Assembly: GCA_003156795.1 (NCBI GenBank)
Contig: PMHU01000292.1
Location: 388 to 7,593 of the forward strand
Reading direction: 5' to 3'
DNA length: 7,206 nt
Source of the DNA: Acidimicrobiaceae bacterium
Lineage (GTDB): Bacteria; Actinomycetota; Acidimicrobiia; Acidimicrobiales; Palsa-688
Below are positions 5,454-7,206 of this stretch, piece after piece. The notes under the pieces were generated by a model. The model was not told the origin of the DNA. It saw only the letters and a program-made list of their open reading frames with translations, and did no database searches. How positions within the stretch are numbered: position 1 is the stretch's first letter; every line of letters starts with the position of its first letter. Both the position numbers and the translations under genes were made by a program.

Positions 5454-7206
5454 ATGACGTCGCTGTGGCCCCAGATCGAACCGATCCTCGCCCGGGTGCA
5501 AAAGCCCGCCCGCTACATCGGGTGCGAGGACGGGGCGGTCGGGCCCGGGCCCATCGCCGGACGGGTTTCGTGGCTTCTCATGTATCCTGACGCCTACGAG
5601 ATCGGTCTGCCCAATCAGGGCCTCCAGATCCTCTACGAGATCATCAACGAGCGCGACGACGCCCGGGCCGAGCGTTCGTACGCGCCGTGGCTGGACATGG
5701 AAGCCGAGTTGCGGCGCCGACGGCTGCCCCTCTTTTCGGTCGACAGCCACAGCCCGGCGGGTGAGTTCGACCTGCTGGCGTTCAACCTGTCGGCCGAGCT
5801 CGTCTATACCAACCTCTTGAACTGCGTCGATCTGGCCGGGGTGCCGGTCCGGTCCGAGCACCGGGGGCCGGAGCACCCGCTGGTCGCCGCCGGCGGCCAC
5901 TGCACCTTCAACCCCGAGCCCTTGGCCGACTTCGTCGATCTGTTCGTGATCGGCGACGGCGAGGAAGTGGTTGGTGAAATAACCGAAGCGGTACGCGAGT
6001 GGAAGGCTGCCGGCCGCACGCCCGGGTCGCGCCAACGGGTGTTGCACGACCTGGCCCGCATACCCGGGGTGTACGTCCCGTCCTGCTACGACGTGGAGTA
6101 CGACGGGCCCGACCTCGTGTCTGTCACAGCCCGGTACTCCGACGTGCCCGCTCGGGTCGAGAAGCGGACCATCGCCGATCTGGCCGCCTGGCCCTACCCG
6201 CGCCAGCAGCTGGTGCCGATGACCGAGGTGGTGCACGACCGTCTCAACGTCGAGATCTTCCGCGGCTGCACGCGGGGCTGCCGATTCTGTCAGGCCGGCA
6301 TGATCACCCGGCCCGTGCGGGAGCGCCCCGCCGCCCAGGTCCTCGAAATGGTTGGCGACGGCTTGCGCCGGACCGGATATGACGAGGTCAGCCTGACCTC
6401 GCTGTCGAGCGCCGATTTCTCGGGGATCGACGAGACCGTCCGCGGGATCATCGACGACCCGGCTTGTCGCGGTCAGGTATCGGTGAGCCTTCCGAGCCTG
6501 CGCGTCGACGCCTTCACGGTGGGGGTCGCCAGTCAGATCCAGAAGGTGCGCCGCACCGGACTCACCTTCGCGCCCGAAGCCGGGACCTGGCGGATGCGAC
6601 AGGTGATCAACAAGCTCATCACCGAGGAGGACCTCTACGGGGCGGTGGAGTCGGCCTTCTCTCAGGGCTGGCGTCGGGTGAAGCTGTACTTTCTGGCCGG
6701 CCTGCCCACCGAGACGGACGAGGACACGCTCGGCATCGCCGAGCTGGCCCGCAACTGCGTGGCGGTGGGCAGGGCCCACAATCGGAGCGCGTCGGTGACG
6801 GCATCGGTCGGAGGCTTCGTACCGAAGCCGCAAACCCCGTTCCAGTGGTTCGGCCAGGACTCGATCGCGTCCCTGCAGCGCAAGATCGGGTTGCTCCGTG
6901 ACGCCACGCGACGTGACAAGGGCGTCCAGCTGCGCTGGCACGACCCGAAGGCGTCGTTGGCGGAGGGGATCGCCAGCCGCGGCGACCGTCGGGTGGGCGC
7001 CGCGATCGAAGAGGTCTGGCGCAAGGGCGGCACCTTCCAAGAGTGGTCGGAGCACTTCTCGCTCGACTTGTGGACCGAGGCCATGGCATCCCACGGCCTG
7101 TCGATCGATTGGTACGTGCACCGCGACCGGGATCTGGGCGAGATATTGCCCTGGTCCCACGTTTCCGCCGGACTGCACCAGGACTTCTTGTGGCAGGACT
7201 GGCAGG
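5454..7206 (+). CDS. TIGR03960-type B12-binding radical SAM protein, 5' part (3' end outside window)
   Basis: This is a radical SAM enzyme of unassigned reaction, matching by motif the TIGR03960 family (an N-terminal cobalamin-binding-like domain before the radical SAM core). The frame is open from ATG 5454 to the window edge, giving 584 residues with no stop. The N-terminal part includes VQKPARYIG (15-23), MYPDAYEIGLPNQGLQILYEIIN (about 43-65) and GGHCTFNPEPLADFVDLFVIGDGEE (about 147-171). I see no clear DxHxxG, the base-off cobalamin motif. The core begins near 264, with the iron-sulfur cluster motif C272-TRG-C276-RF-C279 in RGCTRGCRFCQAG. It is followed by FAPEAGTWRMRQVINK (372-387), KLYFLAGLPTETDED (410-424) and GGFVPKPQTPFQWF (453-466). 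A later SRGDRRVGAAIEEVW stretch (508-522) is also family-like. ATG 5454 fits the usual N-terminus; an in-frame GTG at 5406 would add 16 residues. It sits 82 bases after rodA on the same strand. Confidence 0.88.
   Translation, partial: MTSLWPQIEPILARVQKPARYIGCEDGAVGPGPIAGRVSWLLMYPDAYEIGLPNQGLQILYEIINERDDARAERSYAPWLDMEAELRRRRLPLFSVDSHSPAGEFDLLAFNLSAELVYTNLLNCVDLAGVPVRSEHRGPEHPLVAAGGHCTFNPEPLADFVDLFVIGDGEEVVGEITEAVREWKAAGRTPGSRQRVLHDLARIPGVYVPSCYDVEYDGPDLVSVTARYSDVPARVEKRTIADLAAWPYPRQQLVPMTEVVHDRLNVEIFRGCTRGCRFCQAGMITRPVRERPAAQVLEMVGDGLRRTGYDEVSLTSLSSADFSGIDETVRGIIDDPACRGQVSVSLPSLRVDAFTVGVASQIQKVRRTGLTFAPEAGTWRMRQVINKLITEEDLYGAVESAFSQGWRRVKLYFLAGLPTETDEDTLGIAELARNCVAVGRAHNRSASVTASVGGFVPKPQTPFQWFGQDSIASLQRKIGLLRDATRRDKGVQLRWHDPKASLAEGIASRGDRRVGAAIEEVWRKGGTFQEWSEHFSLDLWTEAMASHGLSIDWYVHRDRDLGEILPWSHVSAGLHQDFLWQDWQ

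Noticed and set aside
5364..7178. A 604-codon open frame on the - strand opposite the radical SAM gene
   Set aside because: The translation is a low-complexity mix rich in Gly, Arg, Asp, His and Val with no recognisable domain. It lies opposite a gene with strong family motifs, and long antisense frames are expected in GC-rich coding DNA.
1..7206. Search for an undescribed system, mobile element, CRISPR array or RNA gene
   Set aside because: Almost every base is accounted for by six conserved housekeeping-type genes with short gaps. I saw no repeats, transposase, phage genes or tRNA-like folds.

Overview
The window is ordinary, GC-rich chromosomal DNA that carries most of a rod-shape (elongasome) operon, followed by the start of a conserved radical SAM gene. 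All genes are on the + strand and tightly packed. High GC, frequent GTG starts, GTGA/TGATG gene overlaps and the gene order mreB-mreC-mreD-mrdA-rodA-radical SAM point to a high-GC Gram-positive lineage, most likely Actinomycetota and perhaps an acidimicrobial or related group. That placement is an inference from style and protein motifs, not from a marker gene.

Layout: positions 1-849 hold the 3' part of mreB (the actin-like scaffold), with roughly the first 60 residues cut off by the window edge. A 22-base gap leads to mreC (872-1711), mreD (1708-2280), mrdA encoding the class B transpeptidase PBP2 (2277-4214) and rodA encoding the SEDS glycosyltransferase (4214-5371). The last three junctions overlap by 4, 4 and 1 bases. 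An 82-base gap at 5372-5453 holds a perfect 16-base GC palindrome and a possible -10 element. From 5454 to the right edge runs an incomplete gene for a TIGR03960-type B12-binding radical SAM protein.

Together, MreB filaments under the membrane connect through MreC and MreD to the RodA-PBP2 pair. RodA polymerises lipid II into glycan strands and PBP2 cross-links them during lateral wall growth. All five proteins keep their recognisable motifs and near-normal lengths, so the system looks intact. The radical SAM gene is a frequent genomic neighbour of this cluster in several phyla, usually ahead of a DUF2344 gene, an RNase E/G gene and rplU-rpmA. Those genes would be expected beyond the right edge; its function is not established.

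I found no mobile element, CRISPR array, tRNA or rRNA gene, and no evidence of a new defence or biosynthetic system. The findings are modest: the coupling architecture, the intergenic palindrome and possible promoter, the uncharacterised radical SAM neighbour, and small motif variations in RodA and PBP2.
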